A stretch of DNA of 64,000 nt from Zoroaster sp. YZ-2022. Taxonomy: Eukaryota > Echinodermata > Asteroidea > Forcipulatida > Zoroasteridae. The position numbers and the translations under genes are program-made. Positions 35,401 to 45,410 of this stretch are shown in pieces (the stretch's first letter is position 1; every line of letters starts with the position of its first letter). Under the pieces are notes generated by a model. That model ran no database searches. It saw nothing but the letters and a program-made list of their open reading frames with translations, and was not told the DNA's origin. Where the stretch lies: positions 2,279,148 through 2,343,147 of the forward strand of contig CM055837.1 of assembly GCA_029582265.1 (NCBI GenBank), given 5' to 3'.

Positions 35401-38355
35401 TACAACTTTTTAAATTTTTTATAATAACAACATGTCTGTAATTATATTTTACAAAACGAAGGGTTAAATGAAATAACGGAAAGTGCTGGCAACTCTGTTG
35501 CCAGCACTTTTCTGTAAATTTACAAAGAAATTTTTTACAGTGCAGATTAGTTTATCTAATCGTCGTGTCAGTGCAAAAACGTTGTATCTCCGCGTTACGA
35601 CGTTTTTGCACAAAACCAGTTTGTGTCAGTGCAAAAAGGTCATATGTAACAAGTTCCCGGATGAATGCACAAAAACAATGGCTGAGATACGACGTTGTTG
35701 CACAAACATTTTTTAATGTATGTAAATTCATGCAGATTGACGACGCGCTGTACATACAACCTTATTGTATTGTGAACATACGTTTTTGCACTGACACGAC
35801 GTTATTACAATGCTAGTACGTGTATTATGGATTTTTAATATTCTGTAGTACCATAGAGCTTACAAAAACCATTGTTTCATGGAAAAGTATCTATAGTAGA
35901 AACAAAACTTAAATTTGTCTTGGACTTACTTTGCTCGTAGTTTGTAATCTTTCTTCTTCTCCAGAAAACCAAAGGTACTTCTACTTGATGGCTGAAATAA
36001 TAGAAAACGAAAAGCATATTTGAACAACCAGACAATGCGTCAAAGTACTTTCTCAAAATTCCCCAACAGCTGTGCTTATTACCATGGAAAGCTTGTGACC
36101 AAATCTAAATGCACCTCGTACCAATTGTTTAAGTATGAATCCACATTGATAGTGTTATATTGGGAAAGAATGTCGTATCCGACCGCCACTTTTTAAGGGT
36201 TTTGGGGGAAATTTTTTTGCAACCACTAACCAGTTAAAAAATGATTCTATCGATTTTTGAGGGTACAGAAAGCGAAAACTATCTTTAAAATCCACTTTTA
36301 TGATGGTTTTCGGACTTTATTTCCCTTCTAAAAAAATCCTCCCCTTCAGAAAATAGAAGGATCCTAGTATTATAGTTGCCACTGCGCATGTACAATGACT
36401 GTGTTGGTCACTAATGGGGAGTTGACAAGATCAGACTGACATGACTGAGGAGGTCATTGTAGGCCAGATACCAAAAATGTCCGATTTTTCATGAAATAAA
36501 TATCCTGGAATAATTTGAAGTATATAATATGTCCATCATCATCCATATGTTCTCCACGTTACTGGCTATGTAAGATTACATTATTGGTTATATTGAATGA
36601 GAAAAAGTGGCAGTTGGATACGACATTCTACCTTTATATTGCCAATCATTAAGGCTTAGCCTAGACTAGTAGACTATCTACCAGTACCCTACACGGGTCC
36701 TACTAAAAACCGACAACTCACGACAACTCACGACAACTGACGACAACTCACAACAACACGTTCTAAATACACTGAAAACTCAAAAATAAAGTTAAACATA
36801 TATTTATAAGGGACAGTGGCATACAAACAGGGTTTCAGTTTTTGAAAAGGTGGTTTTAATTAGCAATAAAATATGATTTTCTTCGCTGCAGTAGTATTGG
36901 CCGCCATCTTGCTTGTGCAACGTAGAGGACTGTACCATTATGTGAAAGGGTGAAAGTAAACCAGACTACAAAGCGGGTGACATCATAACGCGGGCTGTGT
37001 CCGTGTGCCTGTGTCCCGCCGGCGCACAAAATTTATTTTCATGTACAATGGTTATAATTTTATAATGTTTGTAGTATATATTGTGTCCTGGTATTTTATT
37101 TAGTAAAATATTAATATAAAGTGTACTATATTGACCTTGTAAGTTTTAACTATGTTTAGGCCGACTGGTTTAAATAATTTCAATAAATCCAAAATATAGT
37201 GAAAATAGTTGTACTTTTTAATCTTTATTCTGCTTGTTTGTATTATTCTCGTGAATGTTTACTAATTTGCGAATAAAGTTTGAACAAAATTAAAAGTCAT
37301 GGTTGTTCTTGTGATGTTTTTGACCTACGGTAACGTAGTTTTCTGACAATGCAGACACAGTTACTTGTTGATTGAATAAGAAAACATAAATTTTGTCAAA
37401 AGAGTTTTATAAAGTATAGACCAACTATCATGACAGCTGTCATTCATACTTATTGGCAAAAATTAATTGCTCAGCAACAACACATATAGGACCCTTTGAT
37501 TCACCGATAAAGAACTACTTGATCACCACTGGGATGTCAATCATGATTAAGAGCTTCAGAAAACATTTACATTTTCTAAAAAATAATAATATTAATAAAT
37601 AAAAAATAAATAAATAAATAAATAAATAAACAAAAATAAATAAATAAAAATAAATAAAAATAAATATATAAATAAATATATAAATAAATATAAATAAATA
37701 TAAATAAATAAATATAAATAAACTTAACATTTTTCCTGGCAGTGACAATACCAGACCTATAATACTTGACAAAAATTTATATAATGTTTTCTACATCTGT
37801 AAATATAATTATACATGATTGTAATTATATTGCAATTCATTGTTATTGTTTTACAATTTACACTCCATAAAAATACAACAAAAGACTTCCCCTCCTGCCT
37901 GGCATGGGTCGACAAAATGTTTTCACCCTTTGACATAATGGTAGTCCTTTTGCGTTGCGCAAACAAGATGACGGCCAATACTAACAACACGTTACTGCAG
38001 CGAAGAAAATCATTTTTTATTGCTAATTAAAACCACATTTTCAAAAACTGAAATTCTTTATGTATGCCACTATCTCTTATAAACATATTTAAAACTTTAT
38101 TTTTGAGTTTTCAGTGCATTTAGAACGTGTTGCCGTGAGTTGTCGTCAGTTATCGTGAGTTGTCGTCAGTTGTCGGTTTTTAGTAGGACCGCCCTACACA
38201 CATCCATGGCATTGCCAAACATGCCAATCACTTGCACTGCACTTAATTTTGGTACAACTAATAATACTATAGAATCCATATTTTTCGCTCATTACCTGCG
38301 ATCTTTCTCTGTGTGTTTTCTGTGCTGACTTGGCGGCGTTCCTAAACGATGACAT
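29438..38355 (-). CDS. UTP11: UTP11, small-subunit processome protein, eight coding exons
   Basis: UTP11 is a nucleolar component of the U3 snoRNP-containing SSU processome, needed for 18S rRNA processing. Exons (transcript order): 38296-38355, 35930-35991, 32567-32669, 31936-32049, 31595-31691, 30263-30351, 30002-30112, 29438-29521; 720 nt in all, giving 239 residues (human 253). All junctions are GT/AG with consistent phases. Family hallmarks: N-terminus MSSFRNAAKSAQKTHRERSQ; FLEKKKDYKLRAK; LRRKALNRNPDEFYFKM; DGVHKWKKKEE; DTQDKRYV; a lysine/arginine-rich coiled stretch in exon 7; C-terminus VYKFFPVRKR. Exon 6 (acidic, ESHLTLQPEVSPPVDESSEF) is poorly conserved. The reading frame is intact throughout. 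Start chosen by match to the conserved N-terminus. Confidence 0.94.
30447..30660. mobile_element. TTAA-type MITE, copy 1 (UTP11 intron 5)
   Basis: Ends GGGACAATATCG and its inverse, with an inner inverted pair CAGTGACTGAAA/TTTTCAGTCACTG and words such as ATTCCATGCCCTGTTGA. Same family as copies at 39444, 52574 and 63206. Confidence 0.65.
33113..33475 (+). repeat. Tandem duplication, about 176-bp unit
   Basis: GATGTAAATAAACCTCTTTC and its downstream sequence (ATTTATGTATTTTTACATAT, GTTATTGAACATA) occur twice at a 176-bp offset, with a partial third unit beginning after 33465. Confidence 0.85.
33959..34335 (+). mobile_element. tRNA-derived SINE, full-length plus-strand copy
   Basis: Head GCCATGGTCGAGCGGTTTAG with B box GGGTTCGAATCCC, body CCTTGAGCAAGACACTTTAC and ACCCAGGGGTAAATGGGTAC, then GCGCCTTGAG and a (TTA)n tail. 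This is the most complete copy of the family at 8669. It is inserted within the compound element. Confidence 0.8.
34548..35245. mobile_element. Inner element with CACTGTAAAAAATTACCGTA end
   Basis: Left end CACTGTAAAAAATTACCG with TTTTACGG repeats. Right end has CCGTAAAAAAACGAG...TTTTTTTTCAGTGTG. Non-coding, and nested inside the 33083-35545 cluster. Confidence 0.5.
35561..35801. mobile_element. 241-bp MITE with GTGTCAGTGCAAAAACG ends
   Basis: CGTCGTGTCAGTGCAAAAAC begins the element and its exact inverse ends it. An internal direct copy of GTGTCAGTGCAAAAA occurs near 35627. Open frames here are spurious. Confidence 0.7.
36695..38191. mobile_element. 1.5-kb long-TIR element with 8-bp target duplication in UTP11 intron 1
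   Basis: CCCTACAC occurs at 36687-36694 and again at 38192-38199. Between them the element starts GGGTCCTACTAAAAACCGAC and ends in the inverse. The terminal repeats run about 250-300 bp with moderate divergence. Inside each end lies a tandem subterminal motif (CGACAACTCA, 4-5 units). The centre contains a (TAAA)n tract and no transposase. An 8-bp duplication with long inverted ends is compatible with hAT, Mutator-like or sea-urchin TU/fold-back types; the family is undecided. Confidence 0.75.
37585..37725 (+). repeat. (TAAA)n microsatellite
   Basis: Imperfect TAAA/TATAAA tract inside the long-TIR element. The hydrophobic open frame on the other strand is a translation of this repeat. Confidence 0.9.
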
Positions 38356-38399
38356 GCTTGTGTCTCAAATATAAAAAGAAAACTTTAATTTAGTTAAAA

Positions 38400-41300
38400 C
38401 TATTGATGAAGTTAGAGGTCAATGTATTTGTGAACACATATGTTCGCGAAGATAGTGTGGATACTATCAAGTGCGCCCTCCATTGTCGACGTTGGCACGT
38501 AAGCGTTGGTGTGTAACGGCTGTTTTATGCACCTCCACAAACAATGTGCAACGGGAGGGCGCCCTAATCCCTACCAATGAGAAAATACCGTCATAAACTA
38601 GAGTATCCTCCTCATGTGTGCCATCAGTGCTCTCAATAAAATAAATTATAAGCTTTTTCGATATCCCCCAAACGGATACAATTTCTGATGTTTTCAATAA
38701 ACAGGTACAATTTACAAAATTTGTAAAGAAAAGATACTGCAGAAATAAAATGTATGCTGTTGCAACTAGGAAAACACATAATTATTATTTATTAAAATAA
38801 TAACTTTCATCAATAGACAAACAATAAAACCTACATAAACTATAATTAAATTTTACGAAGTAAAAAATGTCCCTCCCAATAGTAACTTTCTGTTACTGTA
38901 ATGTAAAAAACTAGACCAGAAATTATGGTATTGTTTTTGTTTGATTTCAAAATTAATCAAGAGTCAACAAATGTAACTGAAAGCACTCGTCTGACTCTGC
39001 ACGTACAGTCATCAAATTGGATTATTAGAGTGTTTTATTTGTGTTTTCTGTTTTTTTTTCTTTCTGTTTGTCCAGAAAAGTTAATGTCATTGTCCTGTAA
39101 CTGTTATTCATCATCATCATCAGCATCATCATCTTTCTCCAAATCCTGCGGGGGTTGTCGAGCCCGCACACAAGCTGACCTGTCAGACGCTAGATGCCTG
39201 TGTTGTTTTGTTTGTGTCCCGTGGACGTTCGTGGACACGTATCTGTTATTGAAAAAAATGTTAAGTTCAAAGAGAGAGTATACACTATTGGTAATATGTA
39301 TGTAAATACATCCACATACTTGATAAGTATGAAGATATACGCATAGAAAACAACATGTGAAATCTACAGCTCTTTGTACATCACAAATTGGGATTCTATC
39401 TCGGGATACCAGCCCAATGCCAGTGTACGTTAAAACACCTTAAAGGGGTATATCGTCATGATCAGAGCAGACTTTCAACAGGGCATGGAATCAGTGTCCT
39501 AGTTTAAGATGGTGTAGGATTTCAGGCTTTGCATGGTGGAGATAGATGTTATTGAGTTATTTTGGGTACACCATGTAGGCCTAATCATCTCTTTTTTTGG
39601 AAAAAGGTTTAAGATGAACACAGTGACTGAAAAAGTACTGGTTCATTTATGCAGCAGCAACGGTAATATGACCTTATCATGTGGGCTATTATTTTCAGTC
39701 ACTGAGTTAATCTAAAACTAGCAAGGCGATTCCATGCCCTGTTGATCGTAACGATATTGCCCCTGTTTATTGTGTTTGCAGTAATGGTGAAATAATTCAT
39801 GTAGGCTTAGCTACTTATGTGGACAGTGTATCCCAAAACAGAGATTATTTAAATAATAAATATTTTCATGGATACAAAATAATGTGCAACTTTCTTAAGT
39901 CTGTTCAGCAAATTAAATTGTATTGACAAGATAAACAACACCAACGCACTGCAAGCCGCGCAAACGGAAACCAGCAACATGCACTAAGTCAAGTCTAGTT
40001 CGTGACTGGTTTGTCCCTGACTACCTGTCACAACACGTGGAGTTACACACAGGCGACTTTCCCGCGTTTACTTTGACTGACCTAGTAACTCGCCGGTATT
40101 ATGTCTACAAATAATGCCTTCATTAGATCAAAGAATATGCACCAAAACTGGCCTAATGTGAAATTCATTATCAGTCGCTGCGTGATCTCCCCACTGTCCT
40201 TCACGTGGGAACTGTACATGTTTTTATGTATGAGGCAAAGCTAGTTTGCACAACAGATTTTGCATTGTGTATTTATTAAAATGCACGATATTCATTGAAA
40301 TAAAAATCCCAGAGTGTTTCAGGTTGTCTGTTGTGCATGCCACTGCATAAAACAAGACCCATCGGGCAGTGAAAAGGGTGCCGTCAACGTATACATGGCA
40401 TTATCATTACAAAGCTTGATAAGGCAGGAATGACACATATAATGGCATCGGTTCCCGCCATTTTCACCGAGAAGTATAATTTTGAAGCAAATAATTCATG
40501 GCGGCCAAATAAGCCATTATAGCCGTACGGTTCTGCCTTTGCTATAACACCACGGGCTCCTCTTCATTCAAATAAACGCCAGCTTTAATGTTCGTCCTCT
40601 CAGATTTGGATTTTTAACTGGATGCATTTTAGCCGGTATTTCGGTGGGAAATGTGAAACGACAGTTCGGCGTCTGTTGTCTGGTTCCAAATAACTCCAGT
40701 TGCCAGATATGGTCTGGGCGCTCCACTAATCTCGGCCGCCATATTGCTCCAAACGTGCATTAGAGGTAAGAGGCATGATAGTGTTTTTATACCGTTAATC
40801 TTTAGGAGTCGGCCTCTCATTTCGGGGGTAGATTCGGTTTTTATTACAACTATCCGGCTACTAATGATATATTAGATTACATCCAATGAGGGAAAGACGT
40901 CAGGTCTCCCCCATGTACCAAGTAATTAATTATGGGCAGTGATAATTTTAAGCTCATTTGTCGAACGAGCCAGGCTCATTTGAGATAGTATAATGAGAGT
41001 GTTATGAACGATGAGTGGCCGGCGAGGCTCATTTAGCGAGGCAAAACCTAGCGAAGCTTCGGCGGCATTGAGTACAGAACAAATGGAGAAAATACACCAG
41101 TTCCAAAACAAAATTGGCTCTTTAACAATAATCCATGATTGTGGACTGAGATGATTGAATTGGTCAATTCGCTTCACCCATTTCCCTTTTTCTAGATGAA
41201 TCACATTCCTTGTAAAAGCCAGTATACACTTTTGGTAAAACGTCTGTAAATGTATCCATGCGTTGTATATAATCAAGATATATATATATATATTATAAAA

Positions 41301-42520
41301 TGAACTTGGAAAATTTCAGGATATTTTACGAGAAAAAAGTGAGGATTCATTCAGGTTTCTTTGTATTACTTCTACCGTAGAAAATTACATTGAGAAATTA
41401 TTTTACTAAAATAATAGCACCTCAGAGAGAAAGGGGTATTTTGTATCATCGTCACCAATATGTTTTATATAAATCAAATAATAGAATATATCCAGATTTT
41501 GGAATTCGGAATCTGGTTTCTTTAATTTATGATAACTTATACTTATAAATTGAGATAAATTATGAAATTTCCTGTTAATTTGGGGGATCAAATCATCAAA
41601 AGGTAAAGTTGAGGAAATGTATACTTTGACATGAAGAGGTCTTAAACCAGTCACCCCTTCAACTTCATTTCTGGAGTGTGGGTTTGCTTAGGGTGAAATA
41701 ACAACATAATCCCAAACATCTAGAAGAAATAAGACCGAGGGAAATAATGCTTGTGTTAATACAAACCAGGCTAATTCCCTATTTTGTGAAATTGCATCAT
41801 TTTTTGAGCATTTAAATGGAAAATTAATAATGATGTTTTCCTTGTCTATCCAATTCCATCACTTCTCAATTTAGGCTTTAAAAACCTGCTTCCCCAGCTC
41901 AACTATTCAATCCTAAAGATGCATGGAGTAACCGGCGACTGTTTCATTTTACGTAAATGTTCGCTCCACAACAGACCGTAACCAATTTATATTTGGCCCT
42001 AGCCCCGCCTATCGAAACGTTAGCCATTAGTAAGATTCCAATCTTATACGAAACATATATCTCCATCAGCACTTACTCTTAACGATTTATTCTGTATTTA
42101 TACAAACAAAAAGTGGGCAACGAGTGTCGTACGGAATGTTTCTTGGAAACACTGTGAAGAAGGCGTGGCTTATATAATTTTAAAAAACCCGTCAAACTTA
42201 CCAACCCGATTGGTCAATCCTTGCTGGTTGATTGCTAGGTCGTAGGCTCTAGGTTCTAGGCTAGCTAGCGGAATACGAAAACACGAGGAACACATTGGGG
42301 CTCATGTCCAAAAAGGTTACTGGTGCCTTTAATGCAGTTGCCCACTTAATAACGAATATATACCTCTCATGAACTTGACGACGACCACGGTGTGAAAAGA
42401 CATTGCCATCGGCAAAACGCTAGCACACGGCTCGCAGTATATTCCCATTTTTTCCCTGGTTGTGTCCACTTATATAGAAGCGAACAACCAGTTCCATCAT
42501 AGAATTGACGAAGCTCATGT
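38400..42520. other. Gene-free stretch beyond UTP11
   Basis: Contains MITE copy 2, an (ATC)n tract near 39105 and fragments of dispersed repeat H. The open frame at 38925-39305 is serine- and cysteine-rich through the ATC repeat and shows no known domain. Confidence 0.5.
39444..39764. mobile_element. TTAA-type MITE, copy 2
   Basis: Left end TTAA-AGGGGTATATCG, right end inverse of AGGGGCAATATCG. Shares CAGACTTTCAACAGGGCATG and the inner CAGTGACTGAAA pair, and has extra internal sequence compared with copy 1. Confidence 0.65.
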
Positions 42521-42531
42521 TCATTGGCGGA

Positions 42532-42779
42532 TCCAGGGGGGGGGGGGGGCTAAGGGGGCTGTAGCCCCCCCCCTAAAATCGTAAAAAATAAATAAATTTA
42601 AAAACAAAATTAAAAAAGAGAGAGAGGGGGAGGGGAGGGGAGAACGCACGCACTCCCATTCCCACAGTGTGCTTTGTTTTTCTCTCCCTTTGATTATTTC
42701 ATTGTAATTTTTGTAGTACTGAAAAATAATTGTTTTTGATTCTCAGCCCCCCTAAAAAATGTTCTGGATCCGCCCATGA
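42532..42779. mobile_element. MITE with TGGCGGATCCAG ends (repeat C)
   Basis: TCATTGGCGGATCCAG and the inverse CTGGATCCGCCCATGA frame about 250 bp, with an inner GGGGGCT/AGCCCCC pair. Degenerate relatives with GGATCCGCC-like ends lie near 19230, 45525-45680, 47970-48130 and 55510-55670. Confidence 0.65.
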
Positions 42780-43479
42780 TTTTGGTACGCTTCAACGCTG
42801 ACTCCGATTCTTAACGCTATATAAGTCTTAGGCTTGGCCGAGCTGTTCGGTTCCCGTCCACAAATAAAAAATCACATAAAAAGAAAATAAACCAAAAAGA
42901 AAAAATCCACCAGACCATGCAATGCCCAACATCTTTCATAACAACAAAACAGTTGTCTATTTTTGACATAGCCTCGTTTTCATTACATAGATGTGTGTAT
43001 TAGAAAACCAATATGGCTGCTACATTATAAAGGTCTATTACGTCTATACTATCCACATGCAGTTCCAAGCAAAGTAACATTCGAATAATTGGTTAGGCGT
43101 TTTTTATCATTATGTAAAATTTACATATCGTTTTTTATCATTATCATTATGTAAAATTTATCTCGATCCACCACCAGAAGTTACAGTGACCTCATAAGGA
43201 AGTGACGTCACGCAACATATACGACAGCGTTATGGGAAACTCGCACACGTGTACTGAATTTGTATAGATTTAGTTATTGATTATTTTACTTTAAAAATGC
43301 GCTTTTTGATGAAACATTAAATTTCAATAATCCTAAGAATCGACAGAGCGTTTTTGTTTTATTCGTCTCGCTGTTCAAACCTTTCTCTGCAGTATTGTAT
43401 TTTCGTCAATCCAGTCCAGTGACTTGTAGGCACATTAAGACAAAATCCAGTTTAAGTGTGAATTTCTTGACAAGTGGCC

Positions 43480-43630
43480 TGTCTATCGGTCCTTCAATCC
43501 CGGGCGGCCCGCGTTGGCGTCGCCTCGGAGTCTACGGAAGCGATTCGCTCGAGCGGAGCAGCCTCTCTCTCCCTGGGGGACACTCGTCCTGCCAACATAC
43601 CATTAATGCAGCGCGCTCCCCCGTCAAAAA
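43480..43630. other. GC- and CpG-rich island of unknown function
   Basis: Unlike its AT-rich surroundings this block (CCCGGGCGGCCCGCGTTGGC and following) is rich in CpG and open in one plus frame (SIPGGPRWRRLGVYGSDSLE). No family was recognised and splice boundaries are not convincing. Could be an exon, a CpG-rich promoter, or a recently inserted sequence. Confidence 0.3.
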
Positions 43631-43740
43631 ATCAAAATATTTGATGAGGTACATTCTGACCAGATTGTACATCGAAAACAATTCGTGCATTTAGAAATGA
43701 GTATTGGTTAATTTAACTGCAATGTAATGATTGGTTTGTG

Positions 43741-43832
43741 TCATGTCCATAGTGGAATGTAATGTCACGACCAAGGCCAATGCCAAATGTCCATAGTGGA
43801 ATGTAATGTCATGACCAAGGCCAATGCCAAAT
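43741..43832 (+). repeat. Tandem duplication, about 46-bp unit
   Basis: TGTCCATAGTGGAATGTAAT with ACCAAGGCCAATGCCAAA occurs twice in succession with one substitution. Confidence 0.85.
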
Positions 43833-44755
43833 TACCTACCTATTATTGATTTCCTCTGTAATATAGAAGAAAGCAAAAGTGAATAATGATATTCATAAAT
43901 TGACGGTTACTGCAGGAGAGAATGTCACCGAGTGGAAGTATATTTGGGGTTCTAGCAGACAGGCCCAGTTTTGTACCTTCAAATTATAAACGTACACCCT
44001 TAGCTTGCCCCAGGGTTTACTTTGTTTATACATTAACCTTGGTACATAATTGGTAATGTTTACCAAACAACTTCTCTTTAAATCAAGATATAATTTAAAC
44101 AATTACCAACCGAGGGTACTCTTTCTTCAATTTAAACTGGAAACTGGAAGCTATATAACTTTTCATAAAAATGACAGATCCTCAGACAAACACATCTTTA
44201 GGGAAGATTAATACAACCATCAGCTTTACACTAATTAGGTTTTAAATTTAAATTTGACGTTTTTTGTTATTTTTCATTTACCAATCATAGGCCTACCTTT
44301 TTGTTATTTTTGATTTTGTTATTTTTGATTTACCAATCATAGGCCTAGCTAGAAAATAAAATAGTTTGGCGAAACAAATTTCGGGGACAGACAATTTGGC
44401 TTCCCACCTTCAACCAAACGATAAATGTCTGCATGTGAATCTGTTCAACCCCTCTAATCGTCATTACATTACAAACCTGATTGCGTTTATGGTAATTAGG
44501 CCATGTGACACACTGCGAGATGTGTTTTGATAGCAATGAGTTTAGGTACAAGGAATACTGATTTTCTTAATGCTGTACTTCCTAAGCCTAATGTTGAATG
44601 TTTCAAACAGTCATTTAAATATAACGGGGTCATGGTTTGGAACCAAGGGATGTCTCCTCAATTGATAGTTTAATAATATCTAAGAAGCTGTATGTCAAAT
44701 AATGCGATTACAATATATTGTTCATTTTCCTGTTAAAACATATATCCTATATATA

Positions 44756-44983
44756 CATAACAGCAAATGAAACGTCACCCCTAAATATATTTATTATTTT
44801 CATTTTATAATTAATATAATTTGTTTAATGAAGCATATTATGAGTATGGAGTGTAACACGAACACAATGTGGCAAATTTGGTTGACCTGGCAGCCAACCA
44901 TCCCACAACATTGTATATTTATTATGTTTAATAATATAATTACTTAACAAAATTTAGGGGGTGACGTTTCTTTTGCTGTTATG
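44756..44983. mobile_element. 228-bp MITE with TA target sites
   Basis: CATAACAGCAAATGAAACGT and the inverse of CATAACAGCAAAAGAAACGT form ends of about 33 bp ending in CCCCTAAA, flanked by TA. Interior is AT-rich and non-coding. Probably mobilised by a Tc1/mariner transposase. Confidence 0.75.
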
Positions 44984-45289
44984 TATATTTTGTTCAAATG
45001 ATCTTTTAGTATTAATTGGATTAATTTATGTGTATGCTACCCATGCATGTATAAATGTATATTTGATTTAATATTGTAATTTAAGTCTTCAACATTATCA
45101 GTGTTATTATTTTAAGACATTCCTTTAATATAAGCTTCTGCTTTCTTGGGCCATGCCTCCATACCATGTTTTCCTTTTTACAGTACATTATTGTATTGTT
45201 TATGCTTTGTGTATGGAAATCAATTTTGATGAATTGAATTTAATTGAATATATGACTTTGTGTTTTTTACACCAGGATCTTGAAGTAAA

Positions 45290-45410
45290 AACTTTTGTAT
45301 GGGTTGATAGCAACATCATGTTATGTTTTATTGATCTTCTTAACTGTTCGAGCCTCCAATTTATCTAAGGTTATTTTCGTCTGTGGTTCCTCATGGATGG
45401 CTCTCAGTGT
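45290..45410 (-). pseudogene. Decayed copy of UTP11 exon 7 with adjoining intron
   Basis: GGGTTGATAGCAACATCATG, CTTCTTAACTGTTCGAGCCT and CGTCTGTGGTTCCTCA match, in order, the UTP11 intron 7/exon 7 region at about 29970-30080. The donor GTCAGT has become ATCAAT, and a deletion of about 10 nt breaks the frame and creates stops. Because intron sequence is included, this is a DNA-level duplication and not a retrocopy. Confidence 0.7.

Larger units (their letters stand above)
33083..35545. mobile_element. Compound element with CACTGTAAAAA ends in UTP11 intron 2
   Basis: Left end CACTGTAAAAAAATTCTG near 33083 and right end TTTTTTACAGTG near 35533-35542 are inverse. The interior holds a direct duplication, a SINE, and another element with similar ends, so it appears to be a nested cluster. 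No transposase seen. Confidence 0.45.

Noticed and set aside
35565..35816. 83-codon frame, arginine- and cysteine-rich
   Set aside because: It lies entirely within the 241-bp MITE and reflects its terminal repeats.
37515..37772. Hydrophobic 85-codon frame resembling a membrane protein
   Set aside because: It is the translation of a (TAAA)n microsatellite.
38925..39305. 126-codon plus-strand frame with serine stretch and cysteines
   Set aside because: The serine run is an (ATC)n repeat. No domain or splice support was seen.
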